Part shown: positions 38,448 to 47,086 of the stretch, piece by piece
Layout of the letters: the number at the start of each line of letters is the position of its first letter
Numbering within the stretch: the stretch's first letter is position 1
Assembly (NCBI RefSeq): GCF_001436645.1
Contig: NZ_AYZI01000003.1
Coordinates: 111,360 to 175,359 of the forward strand
Reading direction: 5' to 3'
Source of the DNA: Fructilactobacillus florum DSM 22689 = JCM 16035
Lineage (GTDB): Bacteria > Bacillota > Bacilli > Lactobacillales > Lactobacillaceae
DNA length: 64,000 nucleotides
Translations under genes and position numbers: made by a program
Notes under the pieces: generated by a model
Told to the model about the DNA's origin: nothing
Databases searched by the model: none
The model's input: the letters and a program-made list of their open reading frames with translations, nothing else

Positions 38448-40139
38448 TTACATTTCGTCTGGAGCTTGAACTCCTAACAAACGGAGGGCTTCTTTTAAGA
38501 CTAAGGAGACCGCTTGAACCAAGGCTAGCCGGTCATTAAGTTGGTCATCATCCGTCAATATCTTGGTATGGGCATAGTACTTATTGAACGCTTTTGCCAA
38601 GCGGAGCGCATATTTAGCAATCATTGACGGTTCAAATTCATGATTAGCACGGCGAACTGTTGCTGGAAAATTCTGTAGCATTTTAATGATGGTCCACGCA
38701 TCATCAGTCATCGTTAACTGAGTGATTTTGGTAGGGAGTGGCTGATGAGCCTTTTTCAAAACACTTTCTGCCCTAGCATGGGCATATTGTACGTATGGAC
38801 CAGTCTCTCCCTCAAATTTTAGCTGTTCTTGCAAATTAAAATCAATCGGATCAATTCGTTCATTTTTTAAATCACCAAAGATAACGGCGCCAACCCCGAC
38901 TTCTTCTGCTACTTGTTCCTTATTCTTTAAATCCGGGTTTTTGGCAGCAATCTGTGCTTGCGCTAGTTTAATCGATTCTGCTAAAACTTCATTGAGTAGC
39001 ACGATGTTTCCATGACGAGTTGATAATTTTTTCCCATTGACAGTAATCAATCCAAACGGAATATGATGGAGACCAGCAGCAGATTTTAGTCCCATTTTCT
39101 TAAGAACTGCTTTGAGTTGTTTGAAATAGTAAGTCTGTTCCGAACCGACCACATATAAATTCATTACTGGATGGTAAGTCTGATCCCGATAAATCGCCGT
39201 AGCAATGTCGCGAGTGATATAAAGCGAGGCTCCGTCCGACTTGAGGATTAGGGCTGGATTTAAATTATCACTGCTTAAATCAACCACCGAAGCTCCCTGG
39301 GATTTTTCCAGTAAACCGTCTTTTCGTAAGGTATCAACTACTCCTTGCAGAGCATCATTGTAAAATGACTCTCCATTATAGGTATCAAAACTAACACCTA
39401 ACTTTTGATACGTCTGGTTAAAGGCCTGCAAGGAAACTTCGCGAAACCATTTCCATAGTTGAACCGCTTCTGGATCACCATCTTCTAACTTTTTAAACCA
39501 TTCTCGTGCCTCTTCATCCAGAGTTGGATCTTGTTCATCTTCATGATGAAACCGAATATAGTACTGGACTAAGTAATGAATGGGGTCTCGTTTAACATCA
39601 TCTTCGTTTCCCCATTTTAGGTAGGCTGTAATCAACTTTCCAAACTGCGTTCCCCAGTCGCCAAGATGATTGTCCTTGATGGGTCGATAGCCGTTTTTAC
39701 TCAGCAGTTTGGCAATTGAATTCCCAATAACGGTAGAACGCAAATGTCCCATTGACATTGGCTTAGCAATGTTTGGCGACGACATATCAATCGTCACTGT
39801 TTGGTCGTGACCATCTTCATTATCACCATAATGATTTTTTTCAACGAGCACTTCTCCAAGAACTTGTTGTGCCACTTGTTGCTGATCCAAAAAGAAATTC
39901 AAGTAAGGTCCGACTACAACAACTTTGGAAAAGTTCGTCGTATCAATCTTTTCCACCAACTTCTTAGCAATTTGTTGCGGAGCAGCATGTAGCTGTTTAG
40001 CTAGTATAAAGGTTGGAAAGGCTAAATCACCATTTTGGGATGTTTTCGGTACTTCAATTTTTTCGTAAATGTCACTTGCCGTAACCTGACCGTCAGTAGC
40101 ATCCGCTACCGCCGTTGCCACCAATTGTTTATAATCCAT
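38448..40139 (-). CDS. argS: Arginine-tRNA ligase
   Basis: The class I HIGH motif appears as MSMGHLRS and the KMSKS counterpart as KKLSTRHGN. The N-terminal Add-1 domain and the C-terminal helical anticodon domain (ALRLAKAFNKYYAHT) are present. 563 residues. A T-box leader precedes it. Confidence 0.97.
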   Translation of the reverse strand: MDYKQLVATAVADATDGQVTASDIYEKIEVPKTSQNGDLAFPTFILAKQLHAAPQQIAKKLVEKIDTTNFSKVVVVGPYLNFFLDQQQVAQQVLGEVLVEKNHYGDNEDGHDQTVTIDMSSPNIAKPMSMGHLRSTVIGNSIAKLLSKNGYRPIKDNHLGDWGTQFGKLITAYLKWGNEDDVKRDPIHYLVQYYIRFHHEDEQDPTLDEEAREWFKKLEDGDPEAVQLWKWFREVSLQAFNQTYQKLGVSFDTYNGESFYNDALQGVVDTLRKDGLLEKSQGASVVDLSSDNLNPALILKSDGASLYITRDIATAIYRDQTYHPVMNLYVVGSEQTYYFKQLKAVLKKMGLKSAAGLHHIPFGLITVNGKKLSTRHGNIVLLNEVLAESIKLAQAQIAAKNPDLKNKEQVAEEVGVGAVIFGDLKNERIDPIDFNLQEQLKFEGETGPYVQYAHARAESVLKKAHQPLPTKITQLTMTDDAWTIIKMLQNFPATVRRANHEFEPSMIAKYALRLAKAFNKYYAHTKILTDDDQLNDRLALVQAVSLVLKEALRLLGVQAPDEM

Positions 40140-40156
40140 GTTAAATTACCTCCTAA

Positions 40157-40340
40157 ATAAAAAACTCCTACATTAAAATAATGTAAGAGACGAGCAAACC
40201 CGCGGTACCACTCTAATTGGTTAGTTCCCACTTTGAATTATTCAGTTTGCCCTAAAAAGTACGCCTTCTTATCATGATTTGCCTAGCTCACACCATCCTA
40301 GACTCACTGGTTAACCATTAATAATACTACTCTCTTATCG
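40157..40340 (-). promoter_or_regulatory. T-box riboswitch controlling argS (tRNA-Arg sensing)
   Basis: The T-box AGAGTGGTACCGCG lies at 40202-40215 on the minus strand. Just after it a terminator (TCTTACATTATTTTAATGTAGGA) ends in T. Stem I features (AAGAGAGTAG, AGTGAGTC, GGTGTGAG) lie upstream. A GGCGTAC stretch near 40258-40265 supplies CGT, an arginine codon, as the likely specifier. No separate promoter fits between this leader and the tRNA-Gly gene. Confidence 0.9.
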
Positions 40341-40355
40341 TCAGGCGCTTCCCAA

Positions 40356-40426
40356 AGCGGGTGACGGGAATCGAACCCGCGACGTAAGCTTGGGAAGCTT
40401 AAATTTTACCACTAAACTACACCCGC
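40356..40426 (-). tRNA. tRNA-Gly (anticodon CCC)
   Basis: The cloverleaf is complete: acceptor GCGGGTG/CACCCGC, D-loop AGTGGTAAAA, anticodon loop TTCCCAA giving CCC, and T-arm GCGGGTTCGATTCCCGT. The discriminator is T and CCA is not encoded. Gly-CCC isoacceptors are less common than UCC and GCC in small Firmicutes genomes. Confidence 0.93.
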
Positions 40427-40438
40427 AGTACGAATAAC

Positions 40439-40467
40439 ATTGTACCACGAATTTCAATAGCCAGCAA
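40439..40467 (-). promoter_or_regulatory. Promoter of tRNA-Gly(CCC), probably also of argS
   Basis: TTGCTG and TACAAT on the minus strand are separated by 17 bases and lie 12 bases before the tRNA. This is the nearest good promoter upstream of the argS T-box. Confidence 0.7.
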
Positions 40468-40512
40468 TCATTTCTCAAAAAATATGCTAAACTTTGAACA
40501 GGAGGAATCACT

Positions 40513-40848
40513 ATGTTAGTTAACATCCTGCGCTTGAGCTGGTTTTTATTGGCAGTCGCCTTTTTAGTTGGTATCACAAACCAACAAGATAAAAAAATTG
40601 TGAAAGCTCTAATCTATTCTAGAATTTCGTACTTAGTGGTCTTAAGTCTAGAGGTAATACTCACGATTCGTTGTTTCACTACTCAACCCGTATTGGCAAC
40701 GGTCAACTTCTTACTAGTAATCTGTACCATTTCATTTGTTGACATTGCTTACCAACGAAAAATTCAAGGAACTGGCGATCGAATAATTCCAATCATTACC
40801 ATCATGTTAATGATTGCTTCGTGGGGCTGGCTTCTCTTACTTCATTAA
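40513..40848 (+). CDS. YisL-family (DUF1516) small membrane protein
   Basis: The 111-residue protein has four hydrophobic segments, and its pattern matches the DUF1516/YisL family. GGAGGAATC precedes the ATG. Function is unknown. It is convergent with racD, with two bases between the stop codons. Confidence 0.82.
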   Translation: MLVNILRLSWFLLAVAFLVGITNQQDKKIVKALIYSRISYLVVLSLEVILTIRCFTTQPVLATVNFLLVICTISFVDIAYQRKIQGTGDRIIPIITIMLMIASWGWLLLLH

Positions 40849-40850
40849 AA

Positions 40851-41567
40851 TCAAGCTTGCTGAGTTCGTAATTGCAGCGCTCGCCGTAGCGTTTCATCTA
40901 CGAGCTCACTTTGGGCATCGATTACGGGATAACCGCCATTGCCAACCCGCTGATCAGCAACGGAAAGTTCCGTACAACCTAACACAACTACATCACAGTG
41001 CTGTGTAACGATCATTTGTCGCAAAATCTTATGGTATAGATTGGGATCAACCTGATTTTGTTCCTTAACCCCAGCATAGATTAATTCCATGGTATCATGT
41101 GCGACTTCAGGACTGGGCATAACAAACTGATACCCCGCTTGTACGAGCTCTTTTTCATAGATTCGATCATGCAGCGTACCTTGTGTTGCTACTAAACCAA
41201 TGCGACGAGCACTGGGAAACTTAGTTTTAATGCTTGCAACTGCTAATCGGGGCATGTGCAGAATCGGAACCGTCGTTAATTCCTGCAAATCCTGATAAAA
41301 ATAATGCGCCGTATTGCAAGGTAGCGCAAAAAAAGCCGGATTCAGCAAGCTTTGCTGTTTAATATCAGTCGCCAAGGGAGGCAATGGACTGGGCTGAGTA
41401 TGATCCATGATGTAGTCCGTGCGATCAGGAACCGTAGCGTGATTTACCAAAATGTAGTTCAAATAATCCTGATCTCGATGTGCCGGAGTACGTTGATTCA
41501 ACAGATGCAGGTAGGATTCCGTTGCTTCCGTTCCCATGCCACCGATAATTGTAAAAAAATCTTTCAT
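40851..41567 (-). CDS. racD: Aspartate/glutamate racemase family protein (probable aspartate racemase)
   Basis: The two catalytic cysteines lie in FFALPCNTAHYF and VVLGCTELSV, with the N-terminal GGMGTEATESYL motif. It interconverts L- and D-Asp or Glu. Coupling to an ATP-grasp ligase and murE (TGATG overlap with the ligase) argues for D-Asp supply to the cross-bridge. 238 residues. Confidence 0.87.
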   Translation of the reverse strand: MKDFFTIIGGMGTEATESYLHLLNQRTPAHRDQDYLNYILVNHATVPDRTDYIMDHTQPSPLPPLATDIKQQSLLNPAFFALPCNTAHYFYQDLQELTTVPILHMPRLAVASIKTKFPSARRIGLVATQGTLHDRIYEKELVQAGYQFVMPSPEVAHDTMELIYAGVKEQNQVDPNLYHKILRQMIVTQHCDVVVLGCTELSVADQRVGNGGYPVIDAQSELVDETLRRALQLRTQQA

Positions 41568-42835
41568 CAGTTGTCACCCTTTTCTCGTGCAAAGTATGTT
41601 GCAAAATCTTTTTTATAATTATGGTTCATCCATTTAAACAATAACCACCGCATTGGGTTGCGGTCTTTTTTATACCAAAAAGTTGTTCCAAACCGACCGG
41701 TAGCTAACAACTTTTCTGCGACAGCTTTATCTGCATTTGCCTTAGCAAATTTTTTGAAAGTTGCTGGTGGAACGCCCAACCAAAGTTGGCGATGCTGATC
41801 ATCTTGATTGCCGAACACCGGCTCTCGTTTCGCTAAATTGTCATTGACATAGTCGTCAACTAACCACTGAGCCAGGTTATAACCTGCTAAGGTTACATAA
41901 AAGCTGCTCCGTCCCTGCCGTAAATTAATCTCAAACAGCTTAAAGCTGTGGTCACGAACATCCCACTTTAAATCAAAATCAGCAAAACCAGTATAGTTAA
42001 TCTGCTCCAAAAAATTCTGCAGTTGCTGATAAATCTTTTCATCGTATTCTGGCAAAATTGCAACATAGTTTCCAATCGCACCGGGAGCGGGATCTTCTAG
42101 TAACGGATGACCCAAGCACATCATCTTAACATGGTGTTGCTTATCAACATATGCATTCACCACCCGCATGTTGCTATCATCACCTGGAATGAAGTCCTGC
42201 AAGATCATATCCGAAGTATAGCCATTGGTGTAGATCTTTTTGATCACCTCATTAAATTCAGCGGCACTCCGAATAATGAAAACTTTTTTGCGTCCTTCAA
42301 AGTGGATATCAACCCATTCAATGCTGTTGGCCGGTTTCAAAGCAACCGGATAAGTATCCGGTTGGGTGTACGTACCGTTTTGATAATCAATTTTAGAAAT
42401 CAGTCTCGTCTTGGGATAAGGTAGCTCGTATTGATCACAAAGCTGATAAAAATTTTCCTTAGTATTCAGCTGATTTGCTAAGTCAAAATCAACATTTGGA
42501 CAAACAAAGACATCTTTTAGTTCCGCTTTATGTTTAGAAATCAGCTCAGAATAGCCATCACTACAGGCGATTAAGATAACTGGTTCTGGGTGGTTACGAT
42601 ATTCTTCTTTTAGTTTACGAAGTTCAGCAATCCAAACCGGATCTTCACTAAAATTAGGAATCAATTCCACGTTAACGATTTTGGAATAACGAGTTGGAGC
42701 CAGTTGAACTTCTGCCAGTGCCCGTACTGGTTGCTGGTTAATTTCATAAAAAGAACGGGCCATTCCATAAACATTGAAGTCACTGCCAAAGAGAATTGGC
42801 GTAAATTTTGGGGCTGTATTCTGCATAGCTATCAT
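41567..42835 (-). CDS. aslA: ATP-grasp ligase, probable D-aspartate ligase of the peptidoglycan bridge
   Basis: The 422-residue ATP-grasp fold has a pre-ATP region ending in YPVALKPANSIEW, the adenine-loop area VIKKIYTNGYTSDMILQDFIPGDDSN, and the metal-binding DFDLKWDVRDHSFKLFEINLR. In Enterococcus and Lactococcus a similar gene beside an aspartate racemase adds D-Asp to the Lys side chain of the stem peptide. The partner genes here are the same. The start may be ATG at 42835 or 42826. Confidence 0.82.
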   Translation of the reverse strand: MIAMQNTAPKFTPILFGSDFNVYGMARSFYEINQQPVRALAEVQLAPTRYSKIVNVELIPNFSEDPVWIAELRKLKEEYRNHPEPVILIACSDGYSELISKHKAELKDVFVCPNVDFDLANQLNTKENFYQLCDQYELPYPKTRLISKIDYQNGTYTQPDTYPVALKPANSIEWVDIHFEGRKKVFIIRSAAEFNEVIKKIYTNGYTSDMILQDFIPGDDSNMRVVNAYVDKQHHVKMMCLGHPLLEDPAPGAIGNYVAILPEYDEKIYQQLQNFLEQINYTGFADFDLKWDVRDHSFKLFEINLRQGRSSFYVTLAGYNLAQWLVDDYVNDNLAKREPVFGNQDDQHRQLWLGVPPATFKKFAKANADKAVAEKLLATGRFGTTFWYKKDRNPMRWLLFKWMNHNYKKDFATYFAREKGDN

Positions 42836-42874
42836 TCACTTTCTAATTATCATCATTGAGTTTAAGCAGCGCGG

Positions 42875-44407
42875 TTAGTCAAGTTGAAGCTGTTTTTTGA
42901 CTACTGAGGAATCCGTCGGATAGGGAGTGTCAACCCCCTTGATTTTTTGATAGGGATCTTGTCCTTTGCCAAGAACTGCCACTAGATCATCAGGGCCAGC
43001 TTGTTCAATTGCTGTCTGGATTGCCTGGATTCGATCCATTTCAAAATGAACCTGCACCCGCTGATGATCAATATGGTGATCAATTTCATGGGCAATTTGT
43101 TCCGGGTCTTCAAAAGCAGGATCGTCAGTGGTCAGATAAACCTCGTCTGCTTCCTCACTTAGTGCCTGACCAAATCCAGCTCGGCGATCGATTCCCTTGT
43201 TACCAGGACTTCCCAAAACCACAATTACTTTCCCAGCTGGATGATGGTCTTTTAAGAAGCGCAGAACAGCCTTTGTACTCGCATAATTATGAGCATAGTC
43301 CACATAAACTGTTCCATGGGTCGCGCTTTGATATGCTTCCATGCGACCTGGAATTTTGGTTGTGGCAATCCCAGCGGCTAACTGGTCATGCTGAAATCCT
43401 AATATTCCACCTGAAATAATGGCATCTACTGCATTGGCCTCATTGTAATCTCCCGTGATTCCTAATGTGTAAGCACCAGCAATCCCTAAAGCCTGAGCTT
43501 TTTCGCTAAGGGCATTCAGCGTGATTTGATTTTCACTAAGCGAATCAGCCGTGCTGTCAAACGTAAAGTCAACCATTTGCTTTAATTGAAGCTTAGCGCT
43601 ACTTCTTGCAAACAAATAAATTTGATCAGGATCCGTCGTAGCTTTGGCAGCATCATATATCTCAGCCACATGTGCAGTTTCTGCGTTAATGATCACCCGT
43701 TTGGAATTAATTAGCAGCTGCTCTTTACAATGAAGATAATTTGCGAAGGTGGGATGTTCATTCGTTCCAATGTGATCAGGAGAAATATTCAAAAATGAAC
43801 CAACATCGTATTTAAGACCATAGACGCGCTGCTTCAGATACGCCTGCGAGGAAACCTCCATTATTAAGTAACGCATCCCGTTTGCAACGGCCTGTTGCAT
43901 CTGTGCAAATAAATCTAGTGATTCCGGGGTTGTCAGCTGTGATTTGAATATCTGCTGTGGTTCAGACCCAAGAACGGTATTAACTGTTGAAAATAAGGCC
44001 GTCTTTTTGGCCGTTGGTTGCTGAAGTGCCTGATATAAAAAGTAGGCAGTCGTGGTTTTCCCCTTTGTTCCAGTAATTGCCACAATTTTCAAATGATTTT
44101 GAGGATAGTCAAAAAAAGCCGCTGCTAATAGTGACATTGCCTTTTGCACATCCGTTACGATAATCTGACAAGCCTGCTGTTCCAGATCAACCGGTTGTTC
44201 CGTTACAATCGCCGTAGCTCCCCTAGCAAGCGCCATGGTAACGTAACTATTTTTAAAATCACCCTTACAAAAAAACAGCGTGTCAGGCTGGACTCGACGT
44301 GAATCATAGCTAACATGCTGAAAAACAAGGGGCTGTTTTTCTTGGATTGATCGTAAGATGTGATGTTCATTTAAGATAATTTGCAGTTGCTCCATTGAAA
44401 GTGTCAC
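42875..44407 (-). CDS. murE: UDP-MurNAc-tripeptide synthetase, L-lysine type
   Basis: The Mur ligase P-loop is TGTKGKTTTAYFL and the C-terminal domain has DYAHNYASTKAVL. The side-chain selecting motif reads DDPAFEDP instead of the DNPR found in diaminopimelate-adding enzymes, so L-Lys is the likely substrate. This agrees with the D-Asp ligase next to it, which modifies Lys. It is the first gene of the murE-aslA-racD transcript. Confidence 0.92.
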   Translation of the reverse strand: MTLSMEQLQIILNEHHILRSIQEKQPLVFQHVSYDSRRVQPDTLFFCKGDFKNSYVTMALARGATAIVTEQPVDLEQQACQIIVTDVQKAMSLLAAAFFDYPQNHLKIVAITGTKGKTTTAYFLYQALQQPTAKKTALFSTVNTVLGSEPQQIFKSQLTTPESLDLFAQMQQAVANGMRYLIMEVSSQAYLKQRVYGLKYDVGSFLNISPDHIGTNEHPTFANYLHCKEQLLINSKRVIINAETAHVAEIYDAAKATTDPDQIYLFARSSAKLQLKQMVDFTFDSTADSLSENQITLNALSEKAQALGIAGAYTLGITGDYNEANAVDAIISGGILGFQHDQLAAGIATTKIPGRMEAYQSATHGTVYVDYAHNYASTKAVLRFLKDHHPAGKVIVVLGSPGNKGIDRRAGFGQALSEEADEVYLTTDDPAFEDPEQIAHEIDHHIDHQRVQVHFEMDRIQAIQTAIEQAGPDDLVAVLGKGQDPYQKIKGVDTPYPTDSSVVKKQLQLD

Positions 44408-44477
44408 AATAAAATCCTCATTATGCTTTTATTTGCGGAAGTACGCTTACCGCTACCCCGCTTTTAAATTCTCTTTC

Positions 44478-44506
44478 ATTCTATCAAATCGCGTTATAAT
44501 GCACAA
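44478..44506 (-). promoter_or_regulatory. Promoter of murE
   Basis: TTGTGC and TAGAAT on the minus strand are separated by 17 bases. It begins within the terminator T run of the upstream regulator gene. Confidence 0.6.
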
Positions 44507-44533
44507 AAAAAGAACCGATTCGCATCGGTTCTT
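44505..44533 (-). terminator. Terminator of the OhrR-like gene
   Basis: A perfect stem AAGAACCGAT / ATCGGTTCTT is followed by seven T on the minus strand, six bases after the stop codon. Confidence 0.92.
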
Positions 44534-44538
44534 CCAAG

Positions 44539-44997
44539 TTATTTTGCAACTTTTAATGCTTGCGTATCAACTTCATCAAGTTTGCTGCTAACCTTATCGA
44601 TCACTTTCAACGCGGCAATCATTTCAGTTTTACTCATACCCAAAATTTCAAAACAAGTTTGCACATGATCGGAAATTTCTTGATGCATCGCTTCACCGTG
44701 CTCGGTCAAACTAATGTTAACAACTCGTTCATCTTTTTTAGAACGAGACTTCGTAATCCAGCCCTTACTTTCCAAACGTTTTAATAGTGGTGTTAAGGTT
44801 CCACTATCCAGGTTCACGTATGAACCAAGTTCGCGTACCGTAATTGGTGCATGCTCCCATAATACTAATAATACAAAGTATTGTGGATAAGTAAGGCCAT
44901 ACTGAGACAGCACATCTTGGTAAAAACGATTGAACTTTTTGTTGGCATTGTAAATCCCGAAACAAAGTTGCTCATCGAATTTAATGATTCCATCCAT
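44539..44997 (-). CDS. MarR-family regulator, OhrR-like peroxide sensor
   Basis: The 152-residue winged-helix protein has Cys12 in EQLCFGIYNANKKF, the position of the organic-peroxide sensing Cys of OhrR, then YPQYFVLLVLWEHAP and the wing KSRSKKDERVVNI. OhrR proteins repress the hydroperoxide reductase ohrA. No ohrA is adjacent here, so its target is elsewhere or it controls only itself. GAAAGAGGG precedes the ATG. Confidence 0.87.
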   Translation of the reverse strand: MDGIIKFDEQLCFGIYNANKKFNRFYQDVLSQYGLTYPQYFVLLVLWEHAPITVRELGSYVNLDSGTLTPLLKRLESKGWITKSRSKKDERVVNISLTEHGEAMHQEISDHVQTCFEILGMSKTEMIAALKVIDKVSSKLDEVDTQALKVAK

Positions 44998-45042
44998 TTT
45001 AAAACCCTCTTTCCAACATAACTTACAACAAAATAGCTATCA

Positions 45043-45066
45043 AAAACTCGACTTCCAACGAGTTTT
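45043..45066. promoter_or_regulatory. Perfect inverted repeat upstream of the OhrR-like gene
   Basis: AAAACTCG-N8-CGAGTTTT is a perfect 8-bp dyad 46 bases before the start codon. It could be an autoregulatory operator or a leader hairpin. OhrR operators in Bacillus are AT-rich and differ, so this assignment is tentative. Confidence 0.45.
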
Positions 45067-45178
45067 GTATATCTTATCATATTTGTTATGAACCAATGAC
45101 TTTTACAAATGGCAAATTTTTTGAAATACACTGCTAGATTAGAAAATAAAGATGATGTTACTCAACTACAACTTATCC

Positions 45179-45208
45179 TTGCAATTAAACCACGAAATAT
45201 TATATAAT
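45179..45208 (+). promoter_or_regulatory. Promoter of tRNA-Leu(CAG)
   Basis: TTGCAA and TATAAT are 18 bases apart, ending 11 bases before the tRNA. Confidence 0.7.
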
Positions 45209-45219
45209 TAGACTCATAC

Positions 45220-45304
45220 GCCCCGGTGGCGGAACTGGCAGACGCGCAGCGTTCAGGTCGCTGTTTGATTTTATCGAGTGCGAGTTCGAATCTCGCCCGG
45301 GGCA
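45220..45304 (+). tRNA. tRNA-Leu (anticodon CAG)
   Basis: The 85-base cloverleaf has acceptor GCCCCGG/CCGGGGC with A73, anticodon arm CAGCG-TTCAGGT-CGCTG giving CAG, a long variable arm, and T-arm GCGAGTTCGAATCTCGC. CCA is not encoded. It is transcribed alone. Confidence 0.95.
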
Positions 45305-45372
45305 TTTTTTGCGGACGCTGAACCTTGCTATTACGGCATTTGTTGTGAATTATCCCTAGCAATTTTCAGTCC

Positions 45373-45402
45373 AAGCACTTATTTTCAATAAGTGCTTTTT
45401 CT
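45373..45402 (+). terminator. Terminator downstream of tRNA-Leu
   Basis: Stem AAGCACTTATT / AATAAGTGCTT with a 3-base loop is followed by TTTTTCTTTT. Confidence 0.85.
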
Positions 45403-45738
45403 TTTGAACAAAGATAATAATTGCTATTTACGCGATTTTTCAAACTAGAAATATCGGACTTTAACGGCTGTTTATATTAATTATCATGTAATATAAAAAT
45501 ATTTTATTTTTTTGTGAAATACTGTTACAAATTCCAAAGTTTGTAACATTTATCACAATCTCAGAGGAGCTTGATTCTCGCAAAACCCCTGATAACAGTA
45601 ATTTAAAATGTCAGTATCAAAACATTATTTTTTAAGCTTTATAGCTCATTTTAAGTCACAACATTATAAAATAATACGTTAAGATTAATTATAAATGATC
45701 AAAATAATTAAATTGTTAGCAAAGGAGTATGAGAAGTT
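45403..45738. other. AT-rich intergenic region with a long dyad, no gene seen
   Basis: No convincing coding frame is present. The main structure is a dyad TGTTACAAA-N8-TTTGTAACA at 45523-45548, about 190 bases before the first TMEM175-type gene. It has the size and spacing of an operator. AAAGGAG lies just before the start codon of the next gene. No consensus promoter stands out in the very AT-rich sequence. Confidence 0.6.
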
Positions 45739-46323
45739 ATGAACAAAGCAAGAGTAGAAAATCTAACTGATGCAATTGTTGGTATTATCATTACCATCAT
45801 GGTCTTAGAAATTAAAGTTCCGAACACTGCCTCCCTCACTGCCATCATCAGTGATTTCCCTTATCTAATCGCCTATATCGTCAGTTTTATCCTGATGGGT
45901 GATGCTTGGTACAATCACAATTACATGTTTGCTCAAATAAAAACCATTAATCGTAAAATTTATTGGCTTAATAATTTGTGGATTTTCTGGATGTCCTTGA
46001 TCCCAGTGGCAGCCGCCTGGGCAGGAAAGTTCATCGATTCAGTTGGACCTGAAATATTCTTTTTCTTAATATTTTTCGCTTGGAGTCTTTCATATGCAAT
46101 CCTAAGCCGAGCAATTGTTGTGCAGCTTGAACGGGAAAAATTAGTTACCGGGCAAAAAATTAAGGGGATGTTTGTCTACCGATTTTTCACCAGTAAATGG
46201 TTTTTTATCGCTGCAGTAGTTAATTTTATGGTAATTTTTATTTATCCCCCCATGGGGATGGCATTGACCTTTCTAGGATTAATCTCTGATCAAATCAGAA
46301 TTAATCCTTATGATGAACGCTAA
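45739..46323 (+). CDS. TMEM175/DUF1211-family membrane protein, copy 1
   Basis: The 194-residue protein has six hydrophobic segments and the family opening RVENLTDAIVGIIITIMVLEI, equivalent to the pore-lining first helix of bacterial TMEM175 potassium channels. A conserved Trp-His stretch (DAWYNHNYMF) follows in helix 3. The paralogue directly downstream shares most of these motifs, so the two may form mixed tetramers. Channel activity is inferred from the family. Confidence 0.85.
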   Translation: MNKARVENLTDAIVGIIITIMVLEIKVPNTASLTAIISDFPYLIAYIVSFILMGDAWYNHNYMFAQIKTINRKIYWLNNLWIFWMSLIPVAAAWAGKFIDSVGPEIFFFLIFFAWSLSYAILSRAIVVQLEREKLVTGQKIKGMFVYRFFTSKWFFIAAVVNFMVIFIYPPMGMALTFLGLISDQIRINPYDER

Positions 46324-46343
46324 GCATATCAAGGAGCATCATT

Positions 46344-46922
46344 ATGAATAAAACCCGTGTTGAAAATTTAACCGATGCAATTGTAGCAATTATTTTAACC
46401 ATTATGGTTCTGGAAATTAAAGTTCCGGATACACCTCGGCTAAGCGAAATTTTGCATGACCTCCCCTACCTAACAGCATATGCTGTTAGTGTGATTTTTA
46501 TCGGGGTTGCCTGGTATAACCATCACTACATGTTTTCTTTAGTTAAAAAAGTTAACAAAAAAATTTTCTGGGTAAATAATCTTTGGCTATTTACAATGTC
46601 CCTAATTCCAGTGGCTGCTGCTTGGGTTGGCCGTTTTATGAATTCAACTGGTCCCGAATTGTTTTATCTGATCATCTTTATCTCATGGAGTCTTGCCTTT
46701 TTCTTGCTATCTAAAACGATTGCTGATCAGCTCCAAACTGAAAATTATCAAGAAGCTGCCAAAATTAAAAACATGTTTATTTATCGTTTTCTTCGTAGTA
46801 AATGGTTCCCCATTACTTCCATAATCATGGTCCTTGGCATCTTTATTTTCCCACCTAGTGGCCTTTTACTAGGTTTTCTTGAATTAGTCGTTAATGGTTG
46901 GAAAAGCCCCCAGCAAGGATAG
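46344..46922 (+). CDS. TMEM175/DUF1211-family membrane protein, copy 2
   Basis: The 192-residue protein is a tandem duplicate of the gene 20 bases upstream. It begins MNKTRVENLTDAIVAIILTIMVLEI and keeps VAWYNHHYMF and the MSLIPVAAAWVGRFM helix. AAGGAG precedes the ATG. Both copies look intact and a strong terminator closes the pair. Confidence 0.85.
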   Translation: MNKTRVENLTDAIVAIILTIMVLEIKVPDTPRLSEILHDLPYLTAYAVSVIFIGVAWYNHHYMFSLVKKVNKKIFWVNNLWLFTMSLIPVAAAWVGRFMNSTGPELFYLIIFISWSLAFFLLSKTIADQLQTENYQEAAKIKNMFIYRFLRSKWFPITSIIMVLGIFIFPPSGLLLGFLELVVNGWKSPQQG

Positions 46923-46933
46923 CTAGCGCACAC

Positions 46934-46973
46934 AAAGATCTGTTCTAGAAACATTGAGAACAGATCTTTTTTT
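46934..46973 (+). terminator. Terminator of the TMEM175-type pair
   Basis: Perfect stem AAAGATCTGTTCT / AGAACAGATCTTT is followed by TTTTT. Confidence 0.93.
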
Positions 46974-47086
46974 GCTTGAAAAATTAGCAAGCATCCTACT
47001 GTAAAAAAAGAAATAGATTGTTTACAATTGAAAATATGGTCTACAATGTGCCAATTATAGTTTAACTAACCTCGAAAGGATTTGTT

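Noticed and set aside
45162..45362. 66-codon frame across 45220-45304
   Set aside because: It runs antisense through tRNA-Leu(CAG), so it is not a gene.
46975..47086. Fluoride riboswitch before crcB1
   Set aside because: The conserved pseudoknot sequence of the fluoride aptamer is not seen in the 112-base leader, so only a promoter is suggested.
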